A stretch of 64,000 nt of DNA, taken from NCBI RefSeq assembly GCF_013128195.2, contig NZ_CP053452.2:5084001-5148000 (forward strand), read 5' to 3'. This document shows positions 43,069 through 52,925 of this stretch, piece by piece. The notes beneath the pieces are model-generated. The model did no database searches and had not been told where the DNA came from. It saw only the letters and a list, made by a program, of their open reading frames with translations. A program made the position numbers and the translations under genes. This DNA comes from Frigoriglobus tundricola (GTDB taxonomy: Bacteria > Planctomycetota > Planctomycetia > Gemmatales > Gemmataceae). Every line of letters begins with the position of its first letter. The first letter of the stretch is position 1.

Positions 43069-45107
43069 ATGTCGCGTTCCGTCGCCGCGCTCGCCCGCAT
43101 CGCCGCGCCCCGCAGCGCTCCCGCGTCCGATGCGCTCCTGCTCCGCGCTTTCATCACGGCACAAACAGAAGACGCCTTCGCCGAACTGGTCCGCCGACAC
43201 GGGCCGATGGTGCTAGCGGTGTGTCGCCGGGTGCTGTCCGACGACCACGACGCGGAGGACGCGTTCCAGGCGGCGTTCCTGGTGCTCGCCCGGAAAGCCG
43301 GCACGCTCCAGGGGGAGAACGTCGCCGGATGGCTGTACGGCGTGGCCGTGCGGACGGCGCGCGGGGTGCGGGTCATGCGCGACCGGCGGCGCAAGCACGA
43401 GCGAGCGAGCCGCGGGCGCCAGTCCACTGAGCCCGCGATGACCGCGGACTTCGACACCGCTCGCATCATCGATGAGGAACTGGCGAAGCTGCCCGAGCAC
43501 CTGCGGGACGCGGTCGTGCTGTGCGAACTCCGTGGGCTGCCCCGGCAGCGGGCCGCGGCGGAACTCGGCGTGCCCGAAGGTACGCTCTCCAGCCGCTTGG
43601 CCGCGGCGAAGCGGAAACTGGCCGCGCGGCTCGCCGCGCGCGGACTGGCGGGGGCGCGGCGCTGACCGCAGGCTTCGGCCCGGCGACCGTCTCCGCGGCG
43701 CTGCTCGAATCGACCGCGGTCGCCGTGCGCGGGGCCGCCGGGAGCGTGGCGACGGGCGCGGCTGCGGCGGTGGTGAAGGGGATGCTGTTCGATCAACTCC
43801 GGGTCGCCCTTCTCACGACTTCGCTGTGCCTGACGGTAGTCTGCTGCGGGCTGGCGATGACCGGGGCGCCCGACACGCCGCCGGAGAAGGCCGCCGCGCC
43901 CGCCGCCGATGATCCGGTTGCGGCTTTGGTGAAACTACTCGGTAGCGCCGACTTCGCCGAGCGCGAGGCGGCCGCGAAGGATCTGAGGGAGCTGGGCATA
44001 AGGGCCGAGTCGGCGCTGAGAACCGGGCTGAGGTCCGAAGACCCGGAAGTTCGCGCTCGCGCGACACAGCTTCTGGCGGTCATACGGAAGGACGCGCTTG
44101 GCACGCTCGTGAAGACCTTCGATCCGGCCGGCGAGGGTGAACCGGATCACCCCATCTGGAAGCGCTTCAAGTCGATCGCCGGCTCGGACGCCCCAGCCCG
44201 CCGCCTGTTCGCGGAGATCATTCGCGATCCCCGGCGCCTCCAAGTACTCGATCGCGCCGAAGCCGATCCCGATAAGACGGGCGACCTGTACGAACAGTAC
44301 GTCAGGCAAATGAGGGAACGCGTCCATAGCGGGATGAACCGCGTCAACACCTTTTATCTCGACCACAAGCGCGGCGCCCGGTTGTGGTACGGTATCGGCC
44401 CGGACCCGGACGACCCGACGCCCAAACCCGCCGATGCCGCGGTCGGGTTCTACCTCGGAACGTTTCCCGCCACGGCGAAGGCACTCCTCCACGCGCAATG
44501 GGAACAGTGTTCCCCGCACCTAAACGGCGAAGAAACGTTTCTGTTTTACAACGCGTTTTCCCAGGGTTTGGACCTCCACCTTCCGCATCGCAGCACCCCC
44601 GCAGACGCCACCACCGCGCCGGCGTTCCGCCGGCTGTTCGTCGCGTGGTTGGCCGGGCGCCGGAACCCCGGCTCGATTGCGATGGGGTTGGCCCACGCGC
44701 GGGAAATCGCGGAGGTGCTACCGACCGCGCGGGCGGTTGCCGCCGACTTCAAGAACCCCGTAAAGCTGCGGATCGAGGCCGTTCCGATCCTGGGGCTGTA
44801 CGGTGAGGCGAAAGACGAGCGGCTCATTGCCGCGCTTCTGGAGGCCGAAACCCTAATCGGTCAAAACAACTACGGCCCCGCGCAGAAGGAGGCGAAGATG
44901 CAGGCGCGAGACCTGGCGCTCGCCACGCTCCTCGTGATGCGAGGCCAAGACCCGGCGGCCTTCGGTTTCCCCGGACTCGAATTTCACAGAGTCGGGCCGC
45001 TCGAAACGACCCTTCGCAGTGCGACCTATTTGGGCTTTTACGACGACGACTCGCGGCGAGCCACGCACAAGAAAGCCCGTGCGTGGCTCGCCGAACAGAA
45101 GAAGTAG
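43069..45107 (+). pseudogene. ECF sigma factor fused to membrane helix and HEAT-like domain, split by a frameshift
   Basis: Frame 1 (43069-43665) is a complete ECF sigma domain: ALLLRAFITAQTEDAFAELVRRHGP, EDAFQAAFLVLARKA (region 2), then LPEHLRDAVVLCELRG and AAELGVPEGTLSSRLAAAKRKL (region 4). Frame 2, which runs to 45107, carries what should follow: a membrane helix (LLTTSLCLTVVCCGLAM), a HEAT-like module (AALVKLLGSADFAEREAAAKDL) and a long alpha-rich domain ending KARAWLAEQKK. The frames meet at a run of five G, 43650-43654; one added G gives a single protein of about 680 residues. As read, only the 198-residue sigma part would be made, possibly a free, unrestrained sigma factor. Sequencing error is a real alternative. 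The region lacks WD40 repeats, unlike the two fusions at 7996 and 15575. Confidence 0.7.
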
Positions 45108-45201
45108 TGGGTGAGGGCGCGACTCGCGCCCTCACCCACGGCGAGCATGCTGGTGTCGGGAGCCGGTGGCCGGCGTCACGCGCGGAGCGAGTCGCCCTCC
45201 G

Positions 45202-46077
45202 TCAGTCGATGATCTTGGTGAGCGGGTACTCGACGATGCCGCTGGCCCCGGCGGCCTTGAGCTGCGGGATGATGTGCCGCACCGTGTCCTCATCGATGAC
45301 GGTGTTCACGGCGACCCACGCCTCGTCGGCCAGGGACGCGATGGTCGGGTTCTTGAGCGCGGGGAGCTGGGCGAGCACGCGGGTCAGGTCCGCCTTCCGC
45401 ACGTTCATCATCAGCCCCACTTTGCCCTCGGCGGCCATCGCGCCCTTCAGCATCAGCACCAGATCGTCCATCTTCTGGCGCTTCCGCGGGTCGGCGGCCG
45501 CGGCCGGGTGGGCGACGAACCGGGTCGTACTCGTCAGCAGGTCGCAGACGATCCGCAAGTTGTTGGCCCGGAGCGAGCTGCCGGTCTCGGTCACCTCCAC
45601 GATGGCGTCGGCGAGCCGGGGCGGCTTCACCTCGGTCGCGCCCCAACTGAACTCGACGTTCGCCGTGACCCCGTGGCCCGCCAGCCACTTCCGGGTGATG
45701 TTCACCACCTCCGTCGCGATGCGCTTCCCCTGGAGGTCCTTCGGCCCCTGGATCGGCGAGTCGTTCGGCACGGCCAGCACCCACCGCACCGGCCGGCGGC
45801 TCACCTTGCTGAAGACCAGCTCGGCCAGTTCGACCACGTGCGCGTCGCTCTCCACGATCCAGTCGTGGCCGGTCAGCCCGCAGTCGAGCGAGCCGTCGGC
45901 GACGTACCGGCCCATCTCCTGCGCGCGGATCAGGGTGCAGTGCAGCTCCGGGTCGTCGATGGTCGGGTAATAGCTGCGGGTGGGGAAGGTGATCTTGTAC
46001 CCGGCCTTGCGGAAGAGGTCGGCGGTCGCCTCCTGGAGCGACCCGGCCGGGAGGCCGAGCTTCAACACGTTGTCCAT
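45202..46077 (-). CDS. hisG: ATP phosphoribosyltransferase, long form
   Basis: 291 residues from the ATG at 46077, the size of HisG with its C-terminal regulatory domain. Motifs: [22 protein letters not shown] at the start, [52 protein letters not shown], and [28 protein letters not shown] in the PRPP-binding half. The ACT-like tail has [30 protein letters not shown]. It catalyses the first step of histidine synthesis and in the long form is feedback-inhibited by histidine. The open frame extends upstream to 46266, but that part is palindromic intergenic DNA. No other his gene is adjacent. Confidence 0.9.
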   Translation of the reverse strand: MDNVLKLGLPAGSLQEATADLFRKAGYKITFPTRSYYPTIDDPELHCTLIRAQEMGRYVADGSLDCGLTGHDWIVESDAHVVELAELVFSKVSRRPVRWVLAVPNDSPIQGPKDLQGKRIATEVVNITRKWLAGHGVTANVEFSWGATEVKPPRLADAIVEVTETGSSLRANNLRIVCDLLTSTTRFVAHPAAAADPRKRQKMDDLVLMLKGAMAAEGKVGLMMNVRKADLTRVLAQLPALKNPTIASLADEAWVAVNTVIDEDTVRHIIPQLKAAGASGIVEYPLTKIID

Positions 46078-46147
46078 CGCGGTTCGAGCCCAGTACGGAA
46101 GGCGGAACGCAGAGTGCGTTCGGCGCACAGAGTTCAGAGTACAGAAC

Positions 46148-46257
46148 GCCGCCTGTGGAATGCCGAACGCGGGCCGCCGCGTGCAGAATCGAGCGGAACC
46201 GTTGCGGGTTCTTCTCTTCTGCACGCGGCGGCCCGCGTTCGGCATTCCACAGGCGGC
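46148..46257. repeat. Perfect 40 bp inverted repeat, likely terminator
   Basis: Arms 46148-46187 and 46218-46257 are perfect reverse complements over 40 bases (start GCCGCCTGTGGAATGCCGAA), with a 30-base spacer. It lies between the 3' end of the BBP7 gene (stop at 46268) and the start of hisG on the same strand, so it would end BBP7 transcription before hisG. Confidence 0.85.
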
Positions 46258-46267
46258 GGTCCGCACT

Positions 46268-47887
46268 TTAGTACCGGTACGTCAGGCCGATGTTCACACC
46301 GCCCAGCCAGTAGTGCTCCTGGTTGAACTTGATGTCCGGGGCGCGGGCGGCACCGGACGCTCCGTAGTTCGAGCTGAACGGCAGGGCGGCACTGCTCGAC
46401 GCCGTGGTGATGACGCCGCCCGGCCGGATCACGTCGGGGAAGTACATAAAGTTGCCGCCGATGTAGCAGGTCAGCCCGCGGGTCACCGCGATACCGAGGT
46501 TCAGGCCGACCTCCGGGATGTACGTGAACCGGTCGTAGCTGTACGTCCCGATGTTGCTCGCGTTGGCGAGCACCCCGCCGTACGCCCCGCCGTTCAGCCC
46601 GCTGAACGCGATCGGGTTCGTTGAGACCGCGGCCGCCGCGGGGTTGGGCTGACTCGTGATCGAGGTGCCGCCGAACACCTGCACCCGCTCGTGCATGTCG
46701 CCGATCGCGATCTTGGCGAACCCGCTGGCGGTGAAGATCCCGTACCGGGCGTCGGCCTTCAGCCCCGTGACGAACCCGTTGAACTGGTTGGTGGTGTTAA
46801 AACTGTCCACGACCTGGATGATCGCCGGGCCGCCGACCGTGACCCCACCGACGTTCGCGGTGCTGGAGCCGAGAGTGGTTCCCGTTTGGGTAATGATCCC
46901 GAACGGGCCGGTGGTGAACGTCGGGATCTGGTTCCCGGAGCTCAGCTCGGTGGCGCTCGAGACGGACAGCCCTTCCTTGACCTGGATGAACCGGTAGCCG
47001 GCGATCAGGTCGATCGAGAAGAGGGTCTTTTTGCCCGGCTCGGCGCGAAAGATGTTCCACACGCCCTCGGGTTCCACGCCCCAGGTTTGGGAGGTGGTGG
47101 CCACCTTAACCATCCCCGCGCCCATGGACGGGCCGGACAGCACGACGGAACTCTGCTGCCCGTTCGTGTCGACGAACGGACGCGCCAGGACCGGGATGCC
47201 GGCGTTGTTGTCGAGGCTCCCGAACTGCTGAACGTTCGCCCGGGTCTCGAGGATGAACCCGGTCATTTGGAACCCGAACCGGCGGTCGTCGTCGCCGAAG
47301 AAGCCGGCGGTGAACCGCATCCCGCTGATGCCGTTGTACCCCAGGGTGTGATTCCCCGAGAGCACCAGGGTGCTCGCGGCGCCCGGGAGGCCGCCGTCGC
47401 TCTGGGCGCTGGTCGTCACGAGCGGGGCGTTGACGTGCTGCCCGCGGTTGAACCACAGCAGGTAGTCGCCCTCGAACCACCACCGCGGGGCGGACCCGAA
47501 GCCCCCGGAACTCAGATCGGGCGCCGGCGGGTTCGGCTGGTACGACTGTTGGGCGTACGGCCCGGGCATCGGGTACATCGGCCCCGGGGGCGGTCCGAAC
47601 CCGCCCACCGGACCCAGCCCGAGCGGGTCGCTCGGCGGCCCAAAGTTCCCCGGCGGCAGGATCGCCGGCGGCGGGGCGTACCCCTGGTTCCCGGGGATGG
47701 CGCTCCCCGAAAACCCACCGAAAGCCGGCACGCGGTCCGGCGGCGGCGGTGCGCTCCCCGGCGCGGCAAGCCCCGGCAAGGCGGACGGTGCGCCCGGTGT
47801 CACGACCGGGTCAACTTGTGGTTGCCCCCAAGCCGCACCGGCCCCGGCCGTCAGGGCCGCGATCGATCCCAGTAATCCCTTTCGCAT
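46268..47887 (-). CDS. BBP7-family outer-membrane beta-barrel protein
   Basis: 539 residues from the ATG at 47887, with AGGAG about 8 bases upstream. A signal peptide ([17 protein letters not shown]) is followed by a proline/glycine-rich linker of about 120 residues. The planctomycete BBP7 core comes next, starting with [12 protein letters not shown] (about 140) and containing [24 protein letters not shown]. Amphipathic strands run to the C-terminus, which ends in an aromatic (GLTYRY), as barrel proteins do. It should be an outer-membrane pore or adhesin; the ligand is unknown. It is the first gene of this strand block, divergent from the FAD enzyme gene. Confidence 0.78.
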   Translation of the reverse strand: MRKGLLGSIAALTAGAGAAWGQPQVDPVVTPGAPSALPGLAAPGSAPPPPDRVPAFGGFSGSAIPGNQGYAPPPAILPPGNFGPPSDPLGLGPVGGFGPPPGPMYPMPGPYAQQSYQPNPPAPDLSSGGFGSAPRWWFEGDYLLWFNRGQHVNAPLVTTSAQSDGGLPGAASTLVLSGNHTLGYNGISGMRFTAGFFGDDDRRFGFQMTGFILETRANVQQFGSLDNNAGIPVLARPFVDTNGQQSSVVLSGPSMGAGMVKVATTSQTWGVEPEGVWNIFRAEPGKKTLFSIDLIAGYRFIQVKEGLSVSSATELSSGNQIPTFTTGPFGIITQTGTTLGSSTANVGGVTVGGPAIIQVVDSFNTTNQFNGFVTGLKADARYGIFTASGFAKIAIGDMHERVQVFGGTSITSQPNPAAAAVSTNPIAFSGLNGGAYGGVLANASNIGTYSYDRFTYIPEVGLNLGIAVTRGLTCYIGGNFMYFPDVIRPGGVITTASSSAALPFSSNYGASGAARAPDIKFNQEHYWLGGVNIGLTYRY

Positions 47888-48206
47888 GGCACGCTCCTGC
47901 TCTGCCAGCCGTGGCGGGACGAAGCGGCCGCCGGCCGAGCATTCCCCTATTACGGCATGCCGGATCGCTGCGGGCGGGCATCCCCCGATACCCCCACCCC
48001 CAACCCGGACAACGCATGTCGTCCTGCTAGACGGAACAATCGGCACGGCCGGTCGCGAAGCTTGAGGCGGAATGCGATTTGTAGCGGCTGTGTCGGGTGC
48101 GCCGGCCGCCGGGCGCCGGTAAACGGGGCAACTTGAGCGGCCCCGGGCGGTCCGCCCCACGGTGCCGAGATACCCCCGCCGCCCCGGTCCCCGTATACCC
48201 GATCAC
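47888..48206. other. Divergent intergenic region, 319 bp
   Basis: This separates the BBP7 gene (-) and the FAD/Fe-S enzyme gene (+). No gene is seen. A GTG at 48162 is in frame with the downstream gene. I see no clear operator palindrome. Confidence 0.4.
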
Positions 48207-51200
48207 ATGGACTTCGCGACCGAACGCCGGGACTCACTGGTCCGTTACCTGCGGCGGCACGTGGCCGGCGAGGTGCGGTTCGACGACACGTCCCGCGCCC
48301 TGTACTCCACCGACGCCAGCCACTACCAGATCCGGCCGCTCGGCGTGGTGGTGCCGAGGACGGCGGACGACCTCGCGGTCGCGGTCCAGGTCGCGGCCGA
48401 CCTGAACGTGCCGATCACCGCCCGCGGGGCCGGGACGAGCCTGTCCGGGCAGAGCATCGGCCCCGGCGTCGTCATCGACTGCTCGAAGTACATGAACGCG
48501 GTCGGCGAGGTGGACGTGACCGGCCGCCGCGTGCGCGTCCAGCCCGGCGTCGTCCTGGACCAGTTGAACCGCGCGCTGGCGCCCCACGGGCTGATGTTCG
48601 GCCCGGACGTGGCGACCGCGAACCGGGCCACGCTCGGCGGGATGATCGGCAACAACTCCGCGGGCGCCCGCTCCGTCGTGTACGGGCAAACGGTCGATCA
48701 CGTGCGCGCGCTCGCCGTCGTGCTCTCGGACGGCACGCGCGCCGAGTTCGCCCCGCTCTCCGCGCCCGAGTACGAGCGCAAGCTCGAACTCCGGACCCGC
48801 GAGGGCGACGCGTACCGCGCCGCCGCCGCGGTGGTGCGGGACCACGCCGCCGAGATCGTGGCGCGCACGCCGCAGATCGTGCGCAAGGTGAGCGGCTACA
48901 ACCTGGCGGGACTCATTGAACCCCGGCGCGCGGGGGGCGTGAGCCCCCCGAGTGAACGAGCCCCGTCCGGGCGAATATCACCTCCGAGCGGGACCGCGCC
49001 TCGGGGCGCTCACGCCCCGCGCCCGCCAGGGTCGCTGGTGCCCCTACTCGTCGGCTCCGAGGGCACGCTCGCGGTCGTGGCCGAGGCCGAACTCGCGCTC
49101 GTGCCGCGGCCGAAGCACCGCGGGCTGCTCGTCCCGCAGTTCGCGTCGCTCGGGGCGGCGCTCGACGCGCTCCGGGCGTGCCTCGAACTCGGCCCGTCGG
49201 CCGTCGAACTGATGGACCGGATGCTCATCGACCTCGCCCGCACCCAGCGGTCGCTGAAGGACACGATGGCCGCGGTCCGCGGGCGGCCCGAAGCGCTGCT
49301 CATGGTCGAGTTCAGTTCCGACGACGCGGCCGACGTGTCGTACCGCGTGCACGAGTTGCAGCGGCGGCTCGCCGGCGCCGCGGGGCTCACGGCCAGCGTC
49401 CCCGCGCTCGACGCGGCCACCCGCGACCCCCTGTGGGCGCTGCGGAGTTCCGCCGTACCGCTCCTCTACGGGATGCCCGGCGACGCGAAGCCGGTGACCT
49501 TCTGCGAGGACTGCGCGGTCGCCCCGGAGCGGCTCCCGGAGTTCGCCGCCCGGTTCCGCGAGATCTTCCGCCGCCACGGCACCGACGGCGCGTTCTACGG
49601 CCACGCGAGCGTCGGCTGCCTGCACATCCGCCCGGTGCTGGACCTCCACGCGACCGCGGGCGTTGTGACGATGCGGAAGATCATGGAAGAGGTGACCGAT
49701 CTCGTGCTCGCGTTCGGCGGCAGCCTGAGCGGCGAACACGGCGACGGCCTGGTGCGGAGCGAGTGGAACCGCAAGATGTTCGGCCCGGTGGTGTACGACG
49801 CGTTCCGCCGGGTGAAGCGCGGGTTCGATCCGGGCAACGTGCTGAACCCCGGCAAGGTCGTGGACGCGCCCGCGATGGAAGAGAACATGCGCGTGCCGCC
49901 GGGCCGGGGGCCGGAGTCCGACCCGCCGACGGTACTGGACTACTCAAAGCAGGGCGGGTTCTTCCGCAGCGTCGAGTTGTGTAACGGCGCGGGGGTGTGC
50001 CGCAAGACGCAGGGCGGCGCCATGTGCCCGAGCTACCGGGCCACCCGGGACGAGCGGGACACCACCCGCGGCCGCGCCAACGCGCTCAGACTGGCACTGG
50101 CGCCCCCGCCGGCCGATTCTTCCTCCCCCCTCCCTTCGGGGCGGGCGGCCGGGCGGGGGGCTTCGCGCCATTCGCCGATCGGTCAGCGCTGGATCATGGA
50201 CGTGATGGACCTGTGCCTCTCGTGCAAGGCGTGCAAGAGCGAGTGCCCGAGCAACGTTGACGTCGCAAAACTGAAGGCCGAGTTCCTCCACGCGTACTAC
50301 CTGCGCCGCGCCCGCCCGCTCGGGCACCTGCTCCTCAAGCACATCCACCGGTTGAGTCCGCTGGCGGCGCGGTTCGCGGGGGCGAACAACTGGCTCGCGC
50401 GCCGGCCCTGGGTCCGCGGGCTGATGGAGAGCGCGGCCGGCATCGACCGCCGCCGCAGCCTCCCGGAGTGGCACCGCGACCACTTCCGACGGTGGTTCCA
50501 AACGCGGGGCGCGGGGCGCGGGGCGCGGAGCGCAAGTCAAGAGAACGCCGCTTCTTCAGCTTCTCCGCGCTCCGTTGTCCTGCTCGACGACTGTTTCACG
50601 ACGTTCCAAGAACCGCAGATCGGACGGGCGGCGGTGGCGCTGCTGGAGCGCGCCGGCTTCTCCGTGGAACTCGCCGGCATCTGCTGCGGGCGGGCGATGC
50701 TCTCGAAGGGGTTCCTCACCGCCGCGCGCACGCTCGCCCGCGACGGCGTCGCGAAGCTCGGCCGCTACGCCGAGGCCGGCGTACCGATTCTGGGGCTGGA
50801 GCCGAGTTGCATCATGGCACTGGCCGACGAGTGGCCGGAACTGGTGCCCGGCGCCGCCGCGGGGCGCGTCGCCGCCGCGGCGGAACTGGCCGAGGGGTGG
50901 CTGGCCCGGCAGGTGCGCGACAAGGGCCTGTCGCTTGAGATCCCGCCCCGGGCGGGCGAGGCGCTGCTGCACCCGCACTGCCACCAGAAGGCGCTCGTCG
51001 GTTCCAGCGGAACGACGGACGCGCTGAAGCTGGTCCGCGGTCTGAACGTGACCGTCCTCGATGCCGGGTGCTGCGGGATGGCGGGCGCGTTCGGGTACGA
51101 GAAGCAGCACTGCGACGTGAGCGTGAGGATCGCGGGCCTGGAGCTGATCCCCGCGGTGACGGCGAACCCGGCCGCGACCCTGATCGCGACCGGGACCTCG

Positions 51201-51281
51201 TGCCGCCACCAGATCCGCGACCTCACCGGCCGCGTCGCGCTGCACCCGCTCGAGGTGCTGGCGGGACCCGAACCGCGCTGA
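48207..51281 (+). CDS. FAD-linked 2-hydroxyacid dehydrogenase with Fe-S domain (YdiJ/GlcD-GlcF-like fusion)
   Basis: 1024 residues from the ATG at 48207. N-terminal FAD domain (about 1-230 and 270-560): LGVVVPRTADDLAVAVQVA, ARGAGTSLSGQSIGPGVVID, TLGGMIGNNSAGARSVVYG, LVGSEGTLAVV, and GEHGDGLVRSEWNRKMFGP of the substrate-binding half. Ferredoxin-like part: CNGAGVCRK...CPSY and CLSCKACKSECPSNVDV for the 4Fe-4S clusters. Two CCG domains follow (CCGRAMLSKG; CCGMAGAFGYEKQHCDVS). It probably oxidises D-lactate, D-2-hydroxyglutarate or a similar 2-hydroxyacid and passes electrons to the quinone pool. Three in-frame segments near residues 240-275, 630-660 and 765-790 look like palindromic repeat sequence and are absent from the usual domain spacing. 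They sit between domains or in loops and may be tolerated. Confidence 0.82.
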   Translation: MDFATERRDSLVRYLRRHVAGEVRFDDTSRALYSTDASHYQIRPLGVVVPRTADDLAVAVQVAADLNVPITARGAGTSLSGQSIGPGVVIDCSKYMNAVGEVDVTGRRVRVQPGVVLDQLNRALAPHGLMFGPDVATANRATLGGMIGNNSAGARSVVYGQTVDHVRALAVVLSDGTRAEFAPLSAPEYERKLELRTREGDAYRAAAAVVRDHAAEIVARTPQIVRKVSGYNLAGLIEPRRAGGVSPPSERAPSGRISPPSGTAPRGAHAPRPPGSLVPLLVGSEGTLAVVAEAELALVPRPKHRGLLVPQFASLGAALDALRACLELGPSAVELMDRMLIDLARTQRSLKDTMAAVRGRPEALLMVEFSSDDAADVSYRVHELQRRLAGAAGLTASVPALDAATRDPLWALRSSAVPLLYGMPGDAKPVTFCEDCAVAPERLPEFAARFREIFRRHGTDGAFYGHASVGCLHIRPVLDLHATAGVVTMRKIMEEVTDLVLAFGGSLSGEHGDGLVRSEWNRKMFGPVVYDAFRRVKRGFDPGNVLNPGKVVDAPAMEENMRVPPGRGPESDPPTVLDYSKQGGFFRSVELCNGAGVCRKTQGGAMCPSYRATRDERDTTRGRANALRLALAPPPADSSSPLPSGRAAGRGASRHSPIGQRWIMDVMDLCLSCKACKSECPSNVDVAKLKAEFLHAYYLRRARPLGHLLLKHIHRLSPLAARFAGANNWLARRPWVRGLMESAAGIDRRRSLPEWHRDHFRRWFQTRGAGRGARSASQENAASSASPRSVVLLDDCFTTFQEPQIGRAAVALLERAGFSVELAGICCGRAMLSKGFLTAARTLARDGVAKLGRYAEAGVPILGLEPSCIMALADEWPELVPGAAAGRVAAAAELAEGWLARQVRDKGLSLEIPPRAGEALLHPHCHQKALVGSSGTTDALKLVRGLNVTVLDAGCCGMAGAFGYEKQHCDVSVRIAGLELIPAVTANPAATLIATGTSCRHQIRDLTGRVALHPLEVLAGPEPR

Positions 51282-51284
51282 GCG

Positions 51285-51773
51285 TCACGCGCCGGCTTCG
51301 TCGGCGTGGACCCCGGCGTGGTAGGTCGTGTACACGTAGACCGGGATCGGCAGGTCGCCGAGGTGCTGCTGGATCAGCGGCTTCACCTTCTCCCAGGTCA
51401 TCCCGCCCACTCCCGTCGCGAGCTTCGGCAGCGCGACGCTCTTGATCTCGCCCTTCTCCAACTCGTGCCGGAGCCGGCGGAGGCAGTGGTTCACGGTGGC
51501 GTCGGTCGCGGGTCCGGCGTGCCCGGCGTGCCCGTGTTCGCTCTGCGTGAGCAGGTTGAAGACGCGCACGCCGCCGACCCCGGCCCACTCCCAGATCTCG
51601 CCCGGTTTCGGGTGGCACTGGTGGGCGTAGTGGCGAAAGTCCTTCGCCATCGCGGGCCACTTCTCGCGCAGCGCGAGCGCGAGACCGCGGTCGAAGTGGT
51701 CGCCGGGTGCGACGCCGTGGGCGATCGCCTGGGCCTTCGTGAGCGTGATGTCGCCGGCAACTTCGTGGATCAT
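51285..51773 (-). CDS. Macro-domain protein
   Basis: 162 residues. Macro-domain hallmarks: a start VAGDITLTKAQAIAHGV, GDHFDRGLALALREKWP, then the phosphate-binding loop in LPKLATGVGGMTWEKVKP (about 112-130). Macro domains bind or hydrolyse ADP-ribose and related ligands; the NAAN active-site motif of the classic type is replaced here by AHGV, as in some single-domain bacterial proteins. The cellular target is unknown. It lies downstream of the hydroxyproline epimerase gene on the same strand, about 100 bp away, so a shared transcript is possible. Confidence 0.72.
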   Translation of the reverse strand: MIHEVAGDITLTKAQAIAHGVAPGDHFDRGLALALREKWPAMAKDFRHYAHQCHPKPGEIWEWAGVGGVRVFNLLTQSEHGHAGHAGPATDATVNHCLRRLRHELEKGEIKSVALPKLATGVGGMTWEKVKPLIQQHLGDLPIPVYVYTTYHAGVHADEAGA

Positions 51774-51870
51774 AGGGCGGCTCCGAGAAAGGACGCCCGG
51801 TGCGAAATCTCACCGGGCGTAGGCTTTGAGGGCCGGTAGCCGGAGCGGGGTTCGGAAATTGTGGACTTTT

Positions 51871-52800
51871 TTATCCTCTGATCCCGTCGCGGAGCGGGTC
51901 GGTCGGGTCCACGAGGAGCGTCGCTTCGGCCGTGATGTACGCCGTGCCGGTGATGCTCGGGACCACGACGCCCGGTTCGCCGGTCGGTTCGACGGTGCCC
52001 TCGAACACGCTGCCGGTCACGCTCTCCTGCCGCCACACTTCGCCGGGCGCGAGCTTGCCATCGGCGAACAGGCACGCGAGCTTCGCGCTGGTCCCGGTGC
52101 CGCAGGGCGAGCGGTCGTACGCCTTACCGGGACACAGCACGAAGTTCCGCGAGTGGTTCGCCGCGTCGGCCGGCGGGCCGAACAGCTCGACGTGATCGAC
52201 CGGCTCGGGGAACGCCGCGTTCACCGCCTGGCGGATGCGCCACGCCACGTCGGTGAGGCGGTCCACGTTCCCCACGCGGATCTCCTCGGGGTGCTCCTTC
52301 ACGAGGAAGAACCAGTTGCCGCCCCAGGCGATGTCGCCGGTCACGGGGCCGAGGCCCGGCACGTTCACCGTCACGTGCGCGTGCCGGCGGTAGCTCGGGA
52401 CGTTGCGGACGGTGACGCGGTGCCCGTCGTGGAGCGCGACCGAGACCGGGCCGACGGTCGTCTCGAGGCGGTGCTCGCCCGGCCGGATGCGGCCCAGGTG
52501 CGCGAGCGTGACGGCCAGGCCGATGGTGCCGTGCCCGCACATGCCGAGGACGCCGACGTTGTTGAAGAAGATGACGCCGGCGGCGCTCGCCGGGTCGTGC
52601 GGCTCGCACAGGAGCGCGCCGACCAGCACGTCCGAGCCGCGGGGCTCGTTCACCACGCACGACCGGAACGTGTCGAACCGCTGCCGGAGCGCCTCCGCCC
52701 GCTCGGCCATCGGCCCGGTGCCGAGGAACGGGCCGCCCGTGACGACCACCCGCGTCGGTTCCCCGCCGGTGTGCGAATCGATGACGTGAATCTGCTGCAT
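51871..52800 (-). CDS. 4-hydroxyproline epimerase / proline racemase family
   Basis: 309 residues from the ATG at 52800. Both catalytic cysteines are present: Cys88 in MCGHGTIG and Cys233 in [11 protein letters not shown], which marks the two-base (racemase/epimerase) branch rather than the dehydratase branch. Also diagnostic are the start [16 protein letters not shown] and WGGNWFF. It likely converts trans-4-hydroxy-L-proline to the cis-D isomer, the first step of its breakdown. The gene upstream on the same strand (52926-53822) is a DapA-family lyase that fits the later step, supporting this choice over proline racemase. Confidence 0.82.
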   Translation of the reverse strand: MQQIHVIDSHTGGEPTRVVVTGGPFLGTGPMAERAEALRQRFDTFRSCVVNEPRGSDVLVGALLCEPHDPASAAGVIFFNNVGVLGMCGHGTIGLAVTLAHLGRIRPGEHRLETTVGPVSVALHDGHRVTVRNVPSYRRHAHVTVNVPGLGPVTGDIAWGGNWFFLVKEHPEEIRVGNVDRLTDVAWRIRQAVNAAFPEPVDHVELFGPPADAANHSRNFVLCPGKAYDRSPCGTGTSAKLACLFADGKLAPGEVWRQESVTGSVFEGTVEPTGEPGVVVPSITGTAYITAEATLLVDPTDPLRDGIRG

Positions 52801-52816
52801 GGAAACACTCCGGCAT

Positions 52817-52919
52817 TCACCACAAAGGCACAGAGGGCGCGCAAGGGGGCACAAAGAGCAGAGCCATTCGGGCTTGTCTTCTTTGGGTCCCCGTGTGCGA
52901 TCTCTGTGCCTTTGTGGTA
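52817..52919. repeat. Palindrome, CACCACAAAGGCACAGAG family
   Basis: Arms CACCACAAAGGCACAGAG (52817-52834) and CTCTGTGCCTTTGTGGT (ending 52919) pair. This is the third member of the 1759/42814 family, sitting between the two hydroxyproline genes. Confidence 0.72.
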
Positions 52920-52925
52920 AGGGTT

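Noticed and set aside
49044-49739. Minus-strand frame within the FAD enzyme
   Set aside because: Shadow of the coding strand with no independent signals.
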